A stretch of 64,000 nucleotides of DNA from Streptococcus sp. Marseille-Q0941 (GCF_943736975.1 NZ_CALSFO010000003.1:496001-560000); one strand, 5' to 3'; numbered from the stretch's first letter, positions 38,352 through 47,858 are shown. A program made the numbers and translations. The notes: generated by a model not told the origin, from the letters alone.

Positions 38352-39272
38352 TTGTCTCTCAGTTCATCATCTGAGCGATTAATGGGAACTACGATTACTA
38401 TTTCTTTAGTCCATGAACAAGCGGACAATCTTCTCCGTCAAGCTTTTGATTTGCTAAAGGAACTTGAATTTCGCTTCAGCGCTAACAGTTCTGAATCCGA
38501 ATTAATGGAAATTAACTATCAGGCAAGTATTGCCCCAGTTAAAGTCCATCCTGATTTGTTTGAACTCATTTCATTAGGTCTGGAACACACTCTAGCACCT
38601 GGAAGTCATCTCAATATCAGTATCGGCCCCTTGGTTCAAACCTGGCGTATCGGATTTTCCGATGCAAAGGTGGCAAGCCCTGAAGAAATTGCTTCAGTCT
38701 TACCACTAATCAACCCCCATATGATTAAACTCGATTCAGTTGATTCAACTGTCTACCTTGAAAAAAAGGGAATGAAAATCGACTTGGGTTGTTTAGCAAA
38801 GGGTTATAGCGCGGATAAGGTTGCCACTTTCTTGAAAGAGAATGGCGTTACTTCTGCTCTTATCAATCTTGGAGGAAACATCCTCACAATTGGTAATAAC
38901 CAGGCAAAAAGCGGTCAACCTTGGCAAATCGGTATTCAAGATCCAACTCACCCACGTGGTAATCACCTGATGACCTTATCCATTACTGGAAAATCAGTTG
39001 TTACTTCTGGAATTTATGAACGGCATCTTGAAATCAATGGCAAAGATTATCATCACATTTTCGATAGTGAAACGGGCTATCCAATCGAAACGGATTTAGC
39101 GAGTTTAACGATCATATCTGACCGCTCAGTTGACGGAGAGATATGGACCACACGATTATTTGGCGAACGTAGCGCTTCTATTATGTGGCAAGTCGAAAAT
39201 ATTGAAGGTATCGAAGCCATCATCATTGACAAAGATGGACACGTTTTTTGTTCATCTGGTATCCAACGGTAA
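38352..39272 (+). CDS. apbE: FAD:protein FMN transferase ApbE
   Basis: Covalently attaches FMN to Ser/Thr of target flavoproteins. 306 residues from the TTG at 38352, chosen because AAGGGAG lies eight bases ahead; an in-frame TTG at 38334 precedes that site. Core motifs: LMGTTITISLVHEQ, SDLGCLAKGYSADKVA (KIDLGCLAKGY), INLGGN, and the metal site HHIFDSETGYPIE. No signal peptide or lipobox, so it acts in the cytoplasm, unlike most ApbE lipoproteins. The second gene downstream carries two matching flavinylation motifs. Confidence 0.92.
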   Translation: MSLSSSSERLMGTTITISLVHEQADNLLRQAFDLLKELEFRFSANSSESELMEINYQASIAPVKVHPDLFELISLGLEHTLAPGSHLNISIGPLVQTWRIGFSDAKVASPEEIASVLPLINPHMIKLDSVDSTVYLEKKGMKIDLGCLAKGYSADKVATFLKENGVTSALINLGGNILTIGNNQAKSGQPWQIGIQDPTHPRGNHLMTLSITGKSVVTSGIYERHLEINGKDYHHIFDSETGYPIETDLASLTIISDRSVDGEIWTTRLFGERSASIMWQVENIEGIEAIIIDKDGHVFCSSGIQR

Positions 39273-39305
39273 TTAATTAATAACGCAAAAGAGAAAGGAA
39301 AGCTC

Positions 39306-39911
39306 ATGCTAAAACTTATTGCTATTGTAGGAACTAACTCTAAACGTTCCACAAACCGTCAACTGCTTCAATATATGCAGAAACACTTTGCTGATAAAGC
39401 AGAAATCGAATTGGTAGAAATTAAAGATCTACCTGTATTTAACAAACCAGCTGACAAACAAATCCCAGCTGAAGCTACGGAAATCGCTGCTAAAATCGAA
39501 GCTGCTGATGGAGTTATTATCGGTACTCCAGAATACGACCACTCAATCCCAGCTGTTCTTATGAGCGCTCTTGCTTGGATTTCATATGGTGTATTCCCGC
39601 TTTTGAACAAACCTGTCATGATTACAGGTGCTTCATATGGTACACTCGGTTCATCACGTGCTCAATTGCAACTTCGTCAAATTCTTAATGCTCCTGAAAT
39701 CAAAGCAAATGTTCTCCCAGATGAATTCTTGCTTTCACATTCTCTTCAAGCATTTGATCAAAATGGTGACTTGGTAGATATTGATGTCATCAAGAAATTG
39801 GATGCCATCTTTGATGACTTCCGTATCTTTGTTAAAGTTACTGAGAAATTGCGTAACGCACAAGAACTTCTTCGCAAAGATGCTGAAGATTTTGATTGGG
39901 AAAATTTGTAA
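39306..39911 (+). CDS. NADPH-dependent FMN reductase family protein (201 aa)
   Basis: Flavodoxin-like FMN reductase: N-terminal phosphate-binding LIAIVGTNSKRSTNRQLL, flavin-binding VIIGTPEYDHSIPAVLMSAL and ITGASYGTLGSSRAQ. The C-terminal 40 residues form an acidic helix (FRIFVKVTEKLRNAQELL). It is the second gene of the apbE operon; AGAAAGGAAAG precedes its start. It shares ancestry with the first half of the next protein. Confidence 0.88.
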   Translation: MLKLIAIVGTNSKRSTNRQLLQYMQKHFADKAEIELVEIKDLPVFNKPADKQIPAEATEIAAKIEAADGVIIGTPEYDHSIPAVLMSALAWISYGVFPLLNKPVMITGASYGTLGSSRAQLQLRQILNAPEIKANVLPDEFLLSHSLQAFDQNGDLVDIDVIKKLDAIFDDFRIFVKVTEKLRNAQELLRKDAEDFDWENL

Positions 39912-39928
39912 GATAGGAGATCGAAAGA

Positions 39929-41167
39929 ATGAAATTTGTTGGACTTGTTGGATCAAACTACGATCAATCATATAACCGCAAACTCTTGGAGTTCATCCGC
40001 CGTCAGTTTAAAATTAAATTTGAACTAGAAGTTTTGGAAATCGATGAAGTTCCAATGTTTAACCAAGACGAAAAATGGGACGAGAGCTTCCAGTTGCGCC
40101 TTCTTTACAATAAAATTACTCGTGCTGATGGTGTCATTATTGCTACTCCTGAGCATAACCACACTATTTCTGCTTCACTCAAGTCTGTTCTTGAATGGCT
40201 TTCATACGAAGTTCATCCATTTGAAAACAAACCTGTCATGATTGTGGGTGCTTCATACTATGATCAAGGAACTTCACGTGCTCAAGTTCACCTTCGTAAA
40301 ATTCTTGATGCACCAGGAGTAAATGCCTACACATTACCAGGTAATGAGTTCCTTCTTGGAAAAGCCAAAGAAGCTTTTGATGCAAAAGGAAATATTATTA
40401 ACGAAGGAACTGTTAAATTCCTTGAAACTTGCTTAGATAACTTTGTCAAATACGTAGGAGTCGTATCTAATTTGAAAAAACCAAAACCAATTGAACCAGA
40501 AGACTTGGATTGTGGAAAACCAATTGCCACAACTATTACAGAAGTTGACCCTGATGATCCAGAATGGGTAGAAAAAGTTGCAGAAATCACAGGAGCTGTA
40601 TCTGGTGATACATACGTTAAACTTGACCATGGTATCCTTACAGTTAACCAAATTGACATGTTCTTAAAAGCGATGCCTTTTGAATTGACATATGCTGATG
40701 ACAACAACCAATTCCTCTACTACAACAACGCTCACCAAGATCCAGAAACAATGTTTGCGAAACGTGTACCACCTCAATCTGGTAGCCGTATGTCAACAGT
40801 TCACGGATCACTTCCACCTGCACGTATGAAAAACGTTGAGTGGGTTATTGGTACGCTTCGAAATGGCAACCAAGAGTACGTACGTACAATTGTTCCAGGT
40901 TCTCCTGCTGGTGTTATCAACACTCACAACTACCAAGCTATGTACTATCCTGATGGATCATATGCTGGTATCAATGAAATTGTCTTTAACTTCCAACCAT
41001 GGCTTGACTGGTACTTGAAAGAAACTGGTCAACGTTTGGTAGGCGGTAGCGGACCTTTTGCTCCTGCTGCTGGAGGTCATGGTGATGCAGATGCTACTTC
41101 TGGTGCTTCTGACTCAGCCGATGGAGGCCACGGTGATGCAGACGCTACTTCTGGTGCAAGTAACTAA
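39929..41167 (+). CDS. Flavin reductase with PAS-like domain and two predicted flavinylation tails
   Basis: A 412-residue three-part protein. Residues 1-190 form a flavodoxin-like NADPH-FMN reductase (FVGLVGSNYDQSYNRKLL; VIIATPEHNHTISASLKS). Residues about 225-370 form a PAS_10/DUF438-type domain (PFELTYADDNNQFLYYNN, MFAKRVPPQSGSRMSTVHG). The C-terminus is a flexible Gly/Asp/Ala tail with two copies of GGHGDADATSGAS. Each contains DATSGAS, which fits the ApbE acceptor consensus Dxx(S/T)GA(S/T). With apbE two genes upstream it is probably a covalent flavoprotein passing electrons from NAD(P)H; its acceptor is unknown. Confidence 0.85.
   Translation: MKFVGLVGSNYDQSYNRKLLEFIRRQFKIKFELEVLEIDEVPMFNQDEKWDESFQLRLLYNKITRADGVIIATPEHNHTISASLKSVLEWLSYEVHPFENKPVMIVGASYYDQGTSRAQVHLRKILDAPGVNAYTLPGNEFLLGKAKEAFDAKGNIINEGTVKFLETCLDNFVKYVGVVSNLKKPKPIEPEDLDCGKPIATTITEVDPDDPEWVEKVAEITGAVSGDTYVKLDHGILTVNQIDMFLKAMPFELTYADDNNQFLYYNNAHQDPETMFAKRVPPQSGSRMSTVHGSLPPARMKNVEWVIGTLRNGNQEYVRTIVPGSPAGVINTHNYQAMYYPDGSYAGINEIVFNFQPWLDWYLKETGQRLVGGSGPFAPAAGGHGDADATSGASDSADGGHGDADATSGASN
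41072..41160 (+). repeat. Two-unit repeat coding the flavinylation tail
   Basis: Two copies of about 39 bases, 41072-41110 and 41123-41160, each encoding GGHGDADATSGAS, separated by codons for DSAD. Third-base differences (GGTCAT vs GGCCAC; GATGCA vs GACGCA) show that the peptide repeat is kept while the DNA drifts. Confidence 0.9.
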
Positions 41168-41175
41168 TACGTAAC

Positions 41176-41203
41176 AAAAAGGAACCAATCATGGTTCCTT
41201 TTT
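41176..41203 (+). terminator. Terminator of the apbE operon
   Basis: AAAAAGGAACC-aatcat-GGTTCCTTTTT stem-loop, nine bases after the last stop codon. Confidence 0.9.
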
Positions 41204-41206
41204 AAT

Positions 41207-41250
41207 AAAACGAAACCTCGATTAGCATTCACTAACCGAGGTTTTGTTTT
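41207..41250 (-). terminator. Terminator of the glyQS transcript
   Basis: Stem AAAACGAAACCTCG / CGAGGTTTTGTTTT with a 16-base loop that can itself pair, immediately after the last gene of the minus-strand operon. The flanks suit either direction. Confidence 0.85.
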
Positions 41251-41252
41251 AT

Positions 41253-41510
41253 TTATGAATTTGGATCATCTAGACTACGACCATGCAAGCCTTTTTCACG
41301 TTGTACTTGGCGAAGTTTTTCAGGAGTTACGTCATTTCCTTCCTCATCTACGATTTTAATACCTTCAACATGGTGACGAACTGAACGACGATAGCCTTCG
41401 ATATACTCTTCACGAAGCTTGGCTTGTTCTACTTTTTCTTCTGCAGTCAAACCTTCTGTTTTTTTCTTTTTCGCAAGCTCATTAATACGAGCGATTTTTT
41501 CTGGTGTCAT
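41253..41510 (-). CDS. DUF896 family protein (85 aa)
   Basis: Small soluble helical protein of the DUF896 (YnzC/UPF0291) family: [47 protein letters not shown], with a C-terminal HGRSLDDPN. Relatives include the SOS-associated YneB/YnzC group; role unclear. It lies 22 bases after glyS at the end of the glycyl-tRNA synthetase operon. Confidence 0.9.
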   Translation of the reverse strand: MTPEKIARINELAKKKKTEGLTAEEKVEQAKLREEYIEGYRRSVRHHVEGIKIVDEEGNDVTPEKLRQVQREKGLHGRSLDDPNS

Positions 41511-41532
41511 GTTTGAACCTCCAATTTAATTT

Positions 41533-43569
41533 CTATTTTGTATTAAGAAGATTAAAAGCAGCGATTGTTTTTGCTTTATTCACAAGTTCGACAAGAATAG
41601 CCAAACGATTATTCTTAACATCAACATCCTCTGCCATAACCATGGTATTGTCAAAGAATGCATCAATAACTGGACTAAGAGCAAATAATTGTGCTAATTT
41701 ATCGCTAGCTGAACCTTTCAATTCAAGATTTTCTATCGCTTGAGCTAGTTCTTTTTCTTGTTCATTTTCAAAGAGACTGGCATCAACTTTAACGGAACCT
41801 TCTGCCTTTTCTGCTAGGTTGAAGGCACGAGATAGAGACTCAACTGATGATTTGTAATCTTCACTTTTCGTGGCTTCCGTTAGAGATTCTGCAACTTCAA
41901 TCATATCAGAAACAACAAAGTTTGAACTTGCCAGAACAGCTTCTTTAATATCTTTTGCAGTAGAGCCCATCATCTTATCAACACGAGCTTTGATGAAGTT
42001 CAGTACTTCTTCTTGGTTATCGTAGGTTAAACTATCAAAAGATAAAGCATAAAGGCTCGCAATCAACTCGTCCATTGGAATATTCCAACCAAATTCTTCT
42101 AAAATACGAACAATCCCTTGTGTTGCACGACGGAGGGCATAAGGGTCGTTTGAACCAGATGGAATCAATCCAACAGAGAAGAAAGATAAGAGAGTATCTA
42201 ATTTATCAGCTAGTGCAAGAATAGCACCCACTTTAGATTCAGGAAGAGCTCCTTCAGCTGAATCTGGAAGATAGTGCTCACGAATAGCTTGCGCCACTGT
42301 AGCATTTTCGCCTGCAAGAAGAGCGTACTTCTCACCCATGATTCCTTGAAGCTCATCAAACTCACCAACCATACCAGTTAAGAGGTCAAATTTATAGATG
42401 GCTGCAGCACGAGCAAGGTCAATTGTTTCATCAACTGATAAACCAGCTTTTTCTGCTAGCAGGATAGCAATCTGCCCTGTACGAATCATGTGTTCACGAA
42501 GAGAACCAATCTTTTCATGGAAGGTAACGTTTGAAAGTTTAGCAACTAAATCTTCAATCTTGAGTTTTTGGTCTTCACGCCAGAAGAATTCTCCATCTTC
42601 CAAACGAGCAACCAAGACTTTCTCATTTCCTCGAATGACATTTTCCAAGTGTTCAGCATTTCCGTTACGAACTGAAATGAAGTTTGGTCTTAGGTTTCCA
42701 TCAAGATCACGGACAACAAAATAACGTTGATGAGTTTCCATTGAAGTAACCAAAACTTCTTCTGGAACTTCAAGGTATTTAGGATCAAAATTACCAATAA
42801 AGGCTGTTGGGTATTCAACCAGATTTAAAACTTCATTCAGAAGACCTTCATCAATCTGTACTTGAACGCCTTGTTCCACTCCGATAGCCTTGATTTGTTC
42901 ACGAATCATATTTTCGCGTTCAATGCTATCAGCAATGACATAGACTTTTCGTAAGTCTTCTTCATAACTATCAGCATGACGGATTTCAATTTCATGTCCA
43001 AGGAAGCGATGTCCACGACTGACTCTGCCTGAATGGATATCAAGGAAATCCATATCAAGTGCTTTATCATCCAAAAGGATAGTCAAAGTATGGACTGGAC
43101 GGATGTATTCAAAGGTATTATTTGCCCAGTGCATGCTGACAGGAAAACTTAAACCAGCTAAAACTTCTGGAATTCCAGCTAAAACTTCCTCGGCCGGTTT
43201 TCCAGCTTCATGTTTGGTTACGTAGACATATTCTTCACCTTTAATTTCACGGAATTCAATATCATCAACCGTCAAGCCTTTTCCACGGACAAATCCTTGG
43301 GCAGCTTTAGAGAAATTTCCTTCTGCATCCAAGGCAATTTTCTTAGAAGGTCCTTTAAAATCTTCAGTCAAGTCTGTTTGTTGGTCTGCTAGACCAAGAA
43401 CGCGAACAGCCAAACGACGTGGAGTCGAGAAGGTTTGAATTCCTTCGTATGAAAGGCGGTTCTCATTCAAGAAGGCTGCCATTTTTTCACCTAGTTGTTT
43501 TTCACTTGGTGTGACAACGTAGGCTGGTAACTCTTCAAGTCCTAGTTCTACTAATAAGTTTTTTGTCAT
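41533..43569 (-). CDS. glyS: Glycyl-tRNA synthetase beta subunit
   Basis: The 678-residue beta subunit of the bacterial alpha2beta2 glycyl-tRNA synthetase: [25 protein letters not shown], an HD-like central region, and a C-terminal anticodon-binding domain. Length is typical. It is separated from glyQ by an unusually long, structured 212-base spacer. Confidence 0.97.
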   Translation of the reverse strand: MTKNLLVELGLEELPAYVVTPSEKQLGEKMAAFLNENRLSYEGIQTFSTPRRLAVRVLGLADQQTDLTEDFKGPSKKIALDAEGNFSKAAQGFVRGKGLTVDDIEFREIKGEEYVYVTKHEAGKPAEEVLAGIPEVLAGLSFPVSMHWANNTFEYIRPVHTLTILLDDKALDMDFLDIHSGRVSRGHRFLGHEIEIRHADSYEEDLRKVYVIADSIERENMIREQIKAIGVEQGVQVQIDEGLLNEVLNLVEYPTAFIGNFDPKYLEVPEEVLVTSMETHQRYFVVRDLDGNLRPNFISVRNGNAEHLENVIRGNEKVLVARLEDGEFFWREDQKLKIEDLVAKLSNVTFHEKIGSLREHMIRTGQIAILLAEKAGLSVDETIDLARAAAIYKFDLLTGMVGEFDELQGIMGEKYALLAGENATVAQAIREHYLPDSAEGALPESKVGAILALADKLDTLLSFFSVGLIPSGSNDPYALRRATQGIVRILEEFGWNIPMDELIASLYALSFDSLTYDNQEEVLNFIKARVDKMMGSTAKDIKEAVLASSNFVVSDMIEVAESLTEATKSEDYKSSVESLSRAFNLAEKAEGSVKVDASLFENEQEKELAQAIENLELKGSASDKLAQLFALSPVIDAFFDNTMVMAEDVDVKNNRLAILVELVNKAKTIAAFNLLNTK

Positions 43570-43601
43570 GTTTTTTCCTTTACAAAATTAATTTTCTTCA
43601 A

Positions 43602-43752
43602 CAAGACCTTTAGTAGTGGGGGACGCAAGCAAACCTTCGGTTTCATTGCTAACTGCCAAGCCTTAAGTCTCGTCAGTTCCCCAGTCGGATAAGAAACTTC
43701 TTATCCGACTTTCACTACAGCGGTCTTGTTTTATTTAGCGACCTACGGTCGA
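43602..43752 (-). other. Highly structured spacer between glyQ and glyS
   Basis: CAAGACC (43602-43608) pairs with GGTCTTG (43722-43728) as the closing stem. Inside lie a perfect 28-base palindrome, AGTCGGATAAGAA / TTCTTATCCGACT (43683-43710), and a smaller hairpin with AGCAAACC and GGTTTC. A further small hairpin CGACC-tac-GGTCG follows at 43739-43751. The spacer is inside the glyQS transcript. It could be an RNA processing signal, a mobile repeat or a regulatory RNA. No ORF. Confidence 0.6.
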
Positions 43753-43781
43753 CTTTCAGTCATTTATTCCTGTAATTCTGT

Positions 43782-44699
43782 CTATTCTTCCTCTTCTGCT
43801 AGGAGTTGAGCACGGGTTGCTTCGTCTAGCAGTGGGTATCCGAGTTTTTTGCGTTCTGCAACGAAAGTTTTAGCTACTACACGGGCCAAGTTACGGATGC
43901 GAGCAATGTAACCGGCACGTTCTGTAACGGATACAGCTCCACGAGCGTCGAGTAAGTTAAAGGTGTGTGAACATTTTAGTACATAGTCATAGGCAGGGTG
44001 AACAAGGCCTAACTCTAACGCACGTTCTGCCTCTTTTTCGAATTTTTCGAAGTTAGAAAGAAGCATATCTTGGTCTGAAACTTCAAAGCTGTATTTTGAG
44101 TGCTCGTATTCTGGTTGAAGGAAGATTTCTCCGTATTTAACTCCTGGAGCCCATTCGATATCATAAACTGAGTCTACTTCTTGGATATAAGAAGCTAAGC
44201 GTTCCAATCCGTAGGTAACCTCAGCAGTAACAGGACCTGTTGCTAAACCACCGACTTGTTGGAAATATGTGAACTGCGTGATCTCCATACCGTCAAGCCA
44301 AACTTCCCAACCAAGACCTGCAGATCCAGTTGATGGGTTTTCCCAGTTATCTTCAACGAAGCGAATATCGTGTTCCAATGGGTTAATGCCCAATTTTTCC
44401 AATGACTCAAGGTAGAGTTCTTGGATATTTGAAGGTGATGGTTTCATAACCACTTGGAATTGGTGGTGTTGGTAGAGACGATTTGGATTTTCTCCGTAAC
44501 GACCGTCAGCTGGACGACGTGATGGCTCTACATAAGCCGCATTCCATGGCTCCGGACCAATGGCACGAAGGAAGGTGTAAGGACTCATCGTACCCGCACC
44601 TTTTTCATTATCATAAGCCTGCATGAGCATACAACCCTGGTCATTCCAGTATTGTTGCAAAGTCAAAATAATTTCTTGGAAGGTTAGTTTATTGGACAT
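43782..44699 (-). CDS. glyQ: Glycyl-tRNA synthetase alpha subunit
   Basis: 305 residues, class II aminoacyl-tRNA synthetase catalytic subunit: [42 protein letters not shown] (motif region), [10 protein letters not shown]. Under glycine T-box control. A GFA-family gene lies between the T-box and glyQ. Confidence 0.97.
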   Translation of the reverse strand: MSNKLTFQEIILTLQQYWNDQGCMLMQAYDNEKGAGTMSPYTFLRAIGPEPWNAAYVEPSRRPADGRYGENPNRLYQHHQFQVVMKPSPSNIQELYLESLEKLGINPLEHDIRFVEDNWENPSTGSAGLGWEVWLDGMEITQFTYFQQVGGLATGPVTAEVTYGLERLASYIQEVDSVYDIEWAPGVKYGEIFLQPEYEHSKYSFEVSDQDMLLSNFEKFEKEAERALELGLVHPAYDYVLKCSHTFNLLDARGAVSVTERAGYIARIRNLARVVAKTFVAERKKLGYPLLDEATRAQLLAEEEE

Positions 44700-44734
44700 A
44701 TTTTACTCCTTTATTTTATATTATCTTTTTAGGT

Positions 44735-45106
44735 TTATTTATCAAGCAACCAAGAAAAAGCTGGATCCTGAAAAATATGACGTTTGGGAATAGTTTGTAA
44801 ATTCTGATCGCATTCATCTATTGTACCTAATTTCAAAGCACAGACTTCTGGTATATTTTCTTGAACAGTGAAAATTTGACTATGACAGTTCTGGCAGTAA
44901 TAACGCTGTTTTCCTGGAGAAGAACTATACGTAAGAAGCTTTTCTTTTCCATGCAATACTAGATTTTTACTGCTAACTTTAGCATTAACTGTATAAGCAG
45001 ACGCAGTTGCTTTCCGACAGAATGAACAGTGGCAAAAAACTAATTCAGATAATTCCTCATCTAGAGTGTAAGTCACTGCTTTACATAAACAAGATCCTTT
45101 AAGCAT
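44735..45106 (-). CDS. GFA-family zinc protein (123 aa)
   Basis: Mss4-like GFA-domain protein: zinc-binding CLCKAVTY (CxC), FCHCSFCRKATAS (CxxC), and YYCQNCHSQIF (CxxC). Named after glutathione-dependent formaldehyde-activating enzyme, but most members have unknown roles. It is the first gene after the glycine T-box and has a strong AAAGGAG start, so it should rise under glycine-tRNA starvation together with glyQS, an unexpected placement. Confidence 0.85.
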   Translation of the reverse strand: MLKGSCLCKAVTYTLDEELSELVFCHCSFCRKATASAYTVNAKVSSKNLVLHGKEKLLTYSSSPGKQRYYCQNCHSQIFTVQENIPEVCALKLGTIDECDQNLQTIPKRHIFQDPAFSWLLDK

Positions 45107-45116
45107 TGTACTCCTT

Positions 45117-45333
45117 TCTACTTAGGCATTAGACGAATTCAAAAAGAACCGAATTTCAACACCCAAGCCTTGCGACTAGGGGCGTCAAAAACGCGGTTCC
45201 ACCCTAATTTATTACTTCATTATCTTTATTAAAATACCAAAAGCGCCACACTTATCACTCAATCACCTGACTCTCACTATCTCAGGCTCGCTTAGGATTT
45301 ACCTATAAGATATTCTTTCTTGGGTCTATTATA
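45117..45333 (-). promoter_or_regulatory. Glycine T-box riboswitch and promoter of the glyQS operon
   Basis: The T-box AGGGTGGAACCGCG lies at 45205-45192 (minus). A downstream stem CGCCC/GGGTG and a T run form the terminator. The base of stem I pairs ACCCAAGAAAG with CTTTTGGT, and CTTAT pairs with ATAAG; the loop between holds TGTGGCG, putting a GGC (Gly) specifier at 45247-45245. The leader is short, as known for glyQS T-boxes without stem II. The -10 TATAAT is at 45333-45328. Confidence 0.9.
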
Positions 45334-45442
45334 ACAAAATGAAATTCAAAAGTAAATTATTTTCATAAGGAATCTTTTCTAAATCATCTAAACTAGACAT
45401 ACCAATTTAACATCGTTGTCCCTTTTTTGCCCCTTTTTGAAC

Positions 45443-45478
45443 AAAAAGAAAAACCGCTACTCCTAAGAATAGCGGTTT
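45443..45478 (-). terminator. Terminator of rplJL
   Basis: Minus-strand stem AAACCGCTA / TAGCGGTTT with a ten-base loop and a T-rich tail, 36 bases after rplL. The stretch 45340-45440 between it and the T-box promoter is AT-rich with nothing recognisable. Confidence 0.88.
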
Positions 45479-45513
45479 AATCATGTTTTTAAGCTACAAA
45501 TGTAGTCGCTCTA

Positions 45514-45882
45514 TTATTTAAGAGTAACTGAAGCTCCAGCTTCTTCCAATTTAGCTTTGATTTCTTCAGCTTCTGCAGTTGCAACGCCTTCTTTAACAAG
45601 TGCTGGTGCACCGTCAACAAGTTCTTTAGCTTCTTTAAGTCCAAGACCAGTGATTTCACGTACAACTTTGATAACGCCAACTTTTTTGTCACCAGCAGCT
45701 GTCAATTCAACGTCAAATGAGTCTTTAGCAGCACCTGCGTCAGCAGCACCTGCTGCAGCAACAGCTACAGGAGCAGCTGCAGTTACACCAAATTCTTCTT
45801 CGATAGCTTTTACAAGGTCGTTCAATTCAAGGATTGAAGCTTCTTTAATTTCAGCAATAATGTTTTCAATGTTCAATGCCAT
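45514..45882 (-). CDS. rplL: Ribosomal protein L7/L12
   Basis: 122-residue stalk protein that recruits translation factors: [21 protein letters not shown]-terminal dimerisation part, Ala-rich hinge ([16 protein letters not shown]), and C-terminal domain [20 protein letters not shown]-like. An ATG 15 bases upstream exists, but GGAGG lies at the right spacing for the ATG at 45882. Confidence 0.97.
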   Translation of the reverse strand: MALNIENIIAEIKEASILELNDLVKAIEEEFGVTAAAPVAVAAAGAADAGAAKDSFDVELTAAGDKKVGVIKVVREITGLGLKEAKELVDGAPALVKEGVATAEAEEIKAKLEEAGASVTLK

Positions 45883-45957
45883 TGTTATTTCCTCCAAATA
45901 AGTTTAAATTTAATTTTGTTATTTTTTTGTAGCTAGGCTACGCTGCGTAGCTTATAA

Positions 45958-46458
45958 TTAAGCTGCGTCTTCTTTGTTGTCTGCAACCGCTTTGACTGCA
46001 AGAGCAACGTTGCGCACTGGCGCTTGAAGTACAGAAAGGAGCATAGAAAGAAGTCCTTCGCGGTTTGGAAGAGTTGCAAGAGCAACGATTTCTTCTTTTG
46101 ATGCGACAGCGCCTTCGATTGCACCACCCTTGATTTCAAGTGCTTCAGCGTTTTTAGCAAAGTCGTTCAAGATTTTCGCTGGTGCGATAACATCTTCGTT
46201 AGAAAATGCTACTGCAGATGGTCCAACAAAAACAGATGCAAGATCTTCAAGACCAGCTTTTTCAGCTGCACGACGTAAGATTGAGTTTTTAATAACTTTA
46301 TACTCAACTTCGCTTCCACGAAGCTCACGACGAAGAACTGTATCTTGTTCAACTGTCAAACCACGAGCGTCAACAACGACGATTGATGCAGCAGCTTTCA
46401 TTTTCTCAGCTACTACGTCAACTAGTTCCGCTTTCTTAGCAATAATTGCTTCACTCAT
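45958..46458 (-). CDS. rplJ: Ribosomal protein L10
   Basis: 166 residues starting [20 protein letters not shown], which anchors L7/L12 to the ribosome. The frame extends to 46521, but CGGAGGTGAAC fixes the start at 46458; the upstream part is the leader RNA. Binds its own leader to repress rplJL. Confidence 0.96.
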   Translation of the reverse strand: MSEAIIAKKAELVDVVAEKMKAAASIVVVDARGLTVEQDTVLRRELRGSEVEYKVIKNSILRRAAEKAGLEDLASVFVGPSAVAFSNEDVIAPAKILNDFAKNAEALEIKGGAIEGAVASKEEIVALATLPNREGLLSMLLSVLQAPVRNVALAVKAVADNKEDAA

Positions 46459-46464
46459 TAGTGT

Positions 46465-46640
46465 GTTCACCTCCGTAATTATTTTGCTTGGGGAATTTTT
46501 CCAAAAGAAAAACGCGCCCAAACCTAGACACGAAAGTACAATACGCTTCTTTTTACATGATACGTTTTGTCCTCGGTAGGATATTTATGAGTCTTGCTCC
46601 CCTACTGTCTTAGGCAGTTTTTTCAAACCGTTTATTAGTT
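46465..46640 (-). promoter_or_regulatory. L10 leader (autoregulatory RNA of rplJL)
   Basis: The minus strand carries the hallmark helices of the Firmicutes L10 leader: CCTAAGACAGTAGGGGAGC and ATCCTACCGAGGAC (46615-46570), followed by a terminator-like stem-loop region near CGTGTCTAGGTTTGGGCGCG. It fills the gap before rplJ. Upstream to 46720 the sequence is AT-rich and free of genes. Confidence 0.8.
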
Positions 46641-46718
46641 TAACATACTTGAGAATATAAAGCAAGAGTTTTCTCCTCCTTTTTTTTAAAAAATTTCTTT
46701 TTTATTTTAGATTGTAAT

Positions 46719-46788
46719 GTACATGTGACAAGAGTTTTTATACTTGACATGTCTGTTTATTTATTGTACTATACAACTGTATATACAG
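46719..46788 (+). promoter_or_regulatory. niaX-niaR promoter with two candidate NiaR operators
   Basis: -35 TTGACA (46744-46749), 17-base spacer, -10 TACTAT (46767-46772). Around the -35 an inverted repeat ACATGTGACAAG...CTTGACATGT (46721-46752) resembles the NiaR operator. A second palindromic run, TGTACTATACA and CTGTATATACAG, overlaps the -10 (46765-46788). Both sites would block the promoter when niacin is plentiful. Confidence 0.7.
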
Positions 46789-46804
46789 ATAAAAAGGAGT
46801 TATT

Positions 46805-47332
46805 ATGAATACACAAAAGAAAACCCAATTCATGACTTTAACCGCATTGCTAACCGCTATCGCTATTTTGATTCCCTTGGTGATGCCCTTCAAGATTGTT
46901 ATTCCACCCGCTTCTTACACTCTAGGAAGTCACGTAGCCATTTTTATTGCTATGTTCCTTTCTCCTTGGATGGCAATCTTTGTCATTATAGCTTCCAGCC
47001 TAGGATTCCTCATGGCTGGTTATCCAATTGTCATTGTACTTCGAGCTTTCTCCCATATCTTTTTCGGCACTTTGGGAGCCTTCTATCTTCAAAAACATCC
47101 TCAAACCTTAGATAATCCTAAATCCTCTTTGATTTTTAACTTTATCCTAGGTTTGGTTCATGCCATCGCAGAAGTTTTTGCTTGTATTATCTTTTATGCG
47201 GGAACTGGAACAAATGTAGAAAATATGTTCTATGTCTTATTTGTCCTGGTTGGTATTGGTACAATTATCCATAGTATGGTAGACTATTACTTAGCATTAG
47301 CTGTTTATAAAGCACTAAAAAAACGCCATTAA
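46805..47332 (+). CDS. niaX: Niacin ECF transporter S component NiaX
   Basis: Membrane substrate-binding subunit of an ECF transporter, 175 residues and five to six helices: TALLTAIAILIPLVMPFKIVIPPASYTLGSHVAIFIAMF. It works with the shared EcfAA'T module encoded elsewhere. The neighbouring niaR and the operators support niacin as substrate. AAAAAGGAG precedes the start. Confidence 0.88.
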   Translation: MNTQKKTQFMTLTALLTAIAILIPLVMPFKIVIPPASYTLGSHVAIFIAMFLSPWMAIFVIIASSLGFLMAGYPIVIVLRAFSHIFFGTLGAFYLQKHPQTLDNPKSSLIFNFILGLVHAIAEVFACIIFYAGTGTNVENMFYVLFVLVGIGTIIHSMVDYYLALAVYKALKKRH

Positions 47333-47342
47333 GAAAGAGACT

Positions 47343-47858
47343 ATGACAAAAAATAGAAAAGAAGCCCTCTTACAACTTTTAAAGGAATCACAAAAACCTC
47401 TAAACGGCCAAAGTTTAGCAGAACATTTTCATGTCACTCGCCAGATTATTGTTCAGGACATTGCTGTTCTTCGTGCAGATGGCGCTCCTATATTATCAAC
47501 CAATCGTGGATATATCTATAAGGAAAGTAAATCAAATCCTTATGTACATAAACTTTTTAAAGTTAAACACGGAGAAGAAGATATAGAACAAGAACTCCTT
47601 GCCATTGTTGATAATGGTGGACGAGTTCAAAATATCCAGATAGATCATCCTGTTTACGGAGAAATCGAAACCCTCCTCAAACTAAGTTGCCGTAGGGATG
47701 TCGAGCATTTCTTAAATCAAGTCAAGACTTCAGATTTTCGACCTTTATCTGAATTAACAGATGGCGTCCATTATCATTTGATTGAAGCAGAAAATAAACA
47801 AGACCTTCTCTATATCGAGCAGGCCTTAGACAAGTTAGGTTATTTAGTAAAGGATTAG
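47343..47858 (+). CDS. niaR: Niacin-responsive repressor NiaR
   Basis: 171 residues: N-terminal HTH_11 winged helix (RKEALLQLLKESQKPLNGQSLAEHFHVTRQII) and C-terminal 3H domain with conserved His residues (NIQIDHPVYGEI; DGVHYHLIEA) that bind nicotinate and metal. It starts 10 bases after niaX and probably represses its own operon. It overlaps mutX tail to tail by 4 bases. Confidence 0.93.
   Translation: MTKNRKEALLQLLKESQKPLNGQSLAEHFHVTRQIIVQDIAVLRADGAPILSTNRGYIYKESKSNPYVHKLFKVKHGEEDIEQELLAIVDNGGRVQNIQIDHPVYGEIETLLKLSCRRDVEHFLNQVKTSDFRPLSELTDGVHYHLIEAENKQDLLYIEQALDKLGYLVKD

Noticed and set aside
46130-46579. 149-residue plus-strand ORF opposite rplJ and its leader
   Set aside because: Runs through the L10 leader and rplJ in antisense; Ser/Thr-rich shadow with no start signal.
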